Of a stretch of DNA of 63,096 nt, positions 62,308 to 63,096 are shown piece after piece; positions within the stretch are counted from its first letter, which is position 1, and every line of letters begins with the position of its first letter. The stretch covers positions 1 to 63,096 of the forward strand of contig NZ_KB892772.1 in assembly GCF_000373925.1 (NCBI RefSeq), in the 5' to 3' direction. The notes below the pieces were generated by a model. That model did no database searches. It was not told the origin of the DNA and was given only the letters and a program-made list of their open reading frames with translations. The translations under genes and the position numbers were made by a program. This DNA is from Actinopolymorpha alba DSM 45243 (GTDB lineage: Bacteria > Actinomycetota > Actinomycetes > Propionibacteriales > Actinopolymorphaceae).

Positions 62308-63090
62308 ATGACACCCCTTGCCGCCCTCACCGCCGCCATGGCGTCCGGGTCCGTCAAGGTCATTGACCTAACCGCGCCGCTCTCCTCGGACACGCCTATT
62401 CTCCGGCTGCCGGAGCAGTTCGGGCAGACCGCGACCTTCGAGTTGGAGGAGATCAGCGCGTACGACGATCGTGGGCCGGCGTGGTACTGGAACAACTTCC
62501 GCACCGGAGAGCACACCGGCACACACTTCGACGCGCCCAACCACTGGGTGACCGGCCGGGATTCAGATGATGTGGCCTCGGTGCCTGCCTCCCGGCTGGT
62601 CGCGCCCGCGGCAGTCCTCGACTTCTCGACCGAGGCCGCCGAGGATCCCGACTTCCTCCTGAAAGTCGACCAGATCAAGGCATGGGAGGGCGAGCACGGC
62701 CCACTGCCCGAGGGCGGTTGGCTCCTGCTGCGGACCGGCTGGGACGCCCGCTCGGCTTCGCAGGAGGCATTCCTGAACGCCGACGGGACGGGCCCGCACA
62801 CTCCCGGTCCGTCCGTGGAGTGCGCCCGGTGGCTCGCCGAGGAGTCGCCGGTGATCGGGTTCGGGGTCGAGACGGTGGGCACCGACGCCGGAGCAGCCGC
62901 CGGTTTCGAGCCGATGTTTCCGTGCCACACGTTCATGCATGGGGCGGGCAAGTACGGGCTGACCCAGCTGCGGAACCTCGCTCTGTTGCCGCCGCAGGGC
63001 GCCGTGCTGGTCGCCGCGCCGTTACGAATCGTACGGGGCTCCGGCAGCCCGGCCCGAGTGCTCGCACTGGTCGAAGGCGACGAGGTGTGA
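62308..63090 (+). CDS. Cyclase-family (kynurenine formamidase-like) metal-dependent hydrolase
   Basis: 260 residues from the ATG at 62308, 6 bases after AGGAGG. The family signature EHTGTHFDAPNHW (HxGTHxDxPxH) binds the metal; VIDLTAPLSSDTPIL at the start and VETVGTDAGA towards the end also fit. Members hydrolyse N-formylkynurenine, isatin or cyclic amides. The gene is intact; its stop lies 7 bases before the window end, so a following operon partner cannot be excluded. Confidence 0.88.
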   Translation: MTPLAALTAAMASGSVKVIDLTAPLSSDTPILRLPEQFGQTATFELEEISAYDDRGPAWYWNNFRTGEHTGTHFDAPNHWVTGRDSDDVASVPASRLVAPAAVLDFSTEAAEDPDFLLKVDQIKAWEGEHGPLPEGGWLLLRTGWDARSASQEAFLNADGTGPHTPGPSVECARWLAEESPVIGFGVETVGTDAGAAAGFEPMFPCHTFMHGAGKYGLTQLRNLALLPPQGAVLVAAPLRIVRGSGSPARVLALVEGDEV

Positions 63091-63096
63091 ACGTCG

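Noticed and set aside
1-63096. CRISPR array, rRNA operon or replication origin
   Set aside because: No regularly spaced repeats, no rRNA-like conserved blocks and no DnaA-box cluster were seen on either strand.

Overview
The window is high-GC DNA (by eye around 68-70 percent) with actinobacterial gene content: DUF5994 proteins, a PknB-type kinase with PASTA repeats, a TipAS-type MerR regulator, ABC sugar-type importers without their own ATPase, and relics of actinomycete integrative/conjugative elements (MobF relaxase, DUF2637, DUF3987). A soil- or plant-associated actinomycete is the best reading; the genus cannot be fixed from this sequence. It reads as a chromosomal accessory region in which intact catabolic operons lie between decayed mobile DNA.

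Layout. 0-3 kb: 3' end of a TnpB (IS200/IS605 type) element abutting a Gfo/Idh/MocA oxidoreductase, then a Tat-exported PHP-type metallohydrolase. 3.7-12.3 kb: defence and mobile remnants: a DUF4259 gene, a degenerate tRNA-Tyr-like sequence, a large helicase-less type ISP-like restriction-modification protein, a frameshifted HNH nuclease, a 5' fragment of a conjugative relaxase, a perfect 21-bp-arm inverted repeat, an orphan nuclease-toxin tip with a probable immunity gene, and a tiny two-gene operon.

12.7-23.3 kb: a catabolic cluster under an IclR regulator. The forward arm encodes a GNAT enzyme, a Gfo/Idh/MocA oxidoreductase, a GSA-type aminotransferase, an enolase-superfamily dehydratase and a frameshifted amidohydrolase. 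The convergent arm encodes an FAD oxidoreductase, a solute-binding lipoprotein and two permeases. Both arms begin next to the same AT-rich 19-bp motif, the best evidence that they form one regulon. Its substrate is unknown; I favour an amine-bearing polyol or sugar derivative.

23.4-42.2 kb: a mosaic of an IS3 remnant, a fatty-acid desaturase, DUF5994 genes, a three-PASTA Ser/Thr kinase, three phosphotransferase-fold genes, a RidA protein, element relics, a winged-helix/membrane-protein operon with a near-perfect operator, and a DHA2-type MFS exporter. Two copies of a 207-bp segment carrying the start of an MBL-fold hydrolase gene lie 26 kb apart.

42.3-50.8 kb: a uronate/oligogalacturonide-type locus: GH28 hydrolase without signal peptide, DapA-family aldolase, SDR, enolase-superfamily dehydratase and GntR/FadR regulator on one strand, with a divergent ABC importer. 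The genes would act as import, internal hydrolysis, oxidation, dehydration and aldol cleavage.

50.8-63.1 kb: phage/element relics (DnaB-N-like fragment, zinc-ribbon pseudogene, HK97-type prohead protease tail), a secreted peptidoglycan-binding protein, an AhpD-like protein, a divergent amidohydrolase/MerR pair, a fourth phosphotransferase flanked by 90-bp direct repeats, two 5' kinase fragments meeting head to head, and a cyclase-family hydrolase at the right edge. Several otherwise good genes carry single frameshifts, so either decay is recent or the assembly has indel errors.
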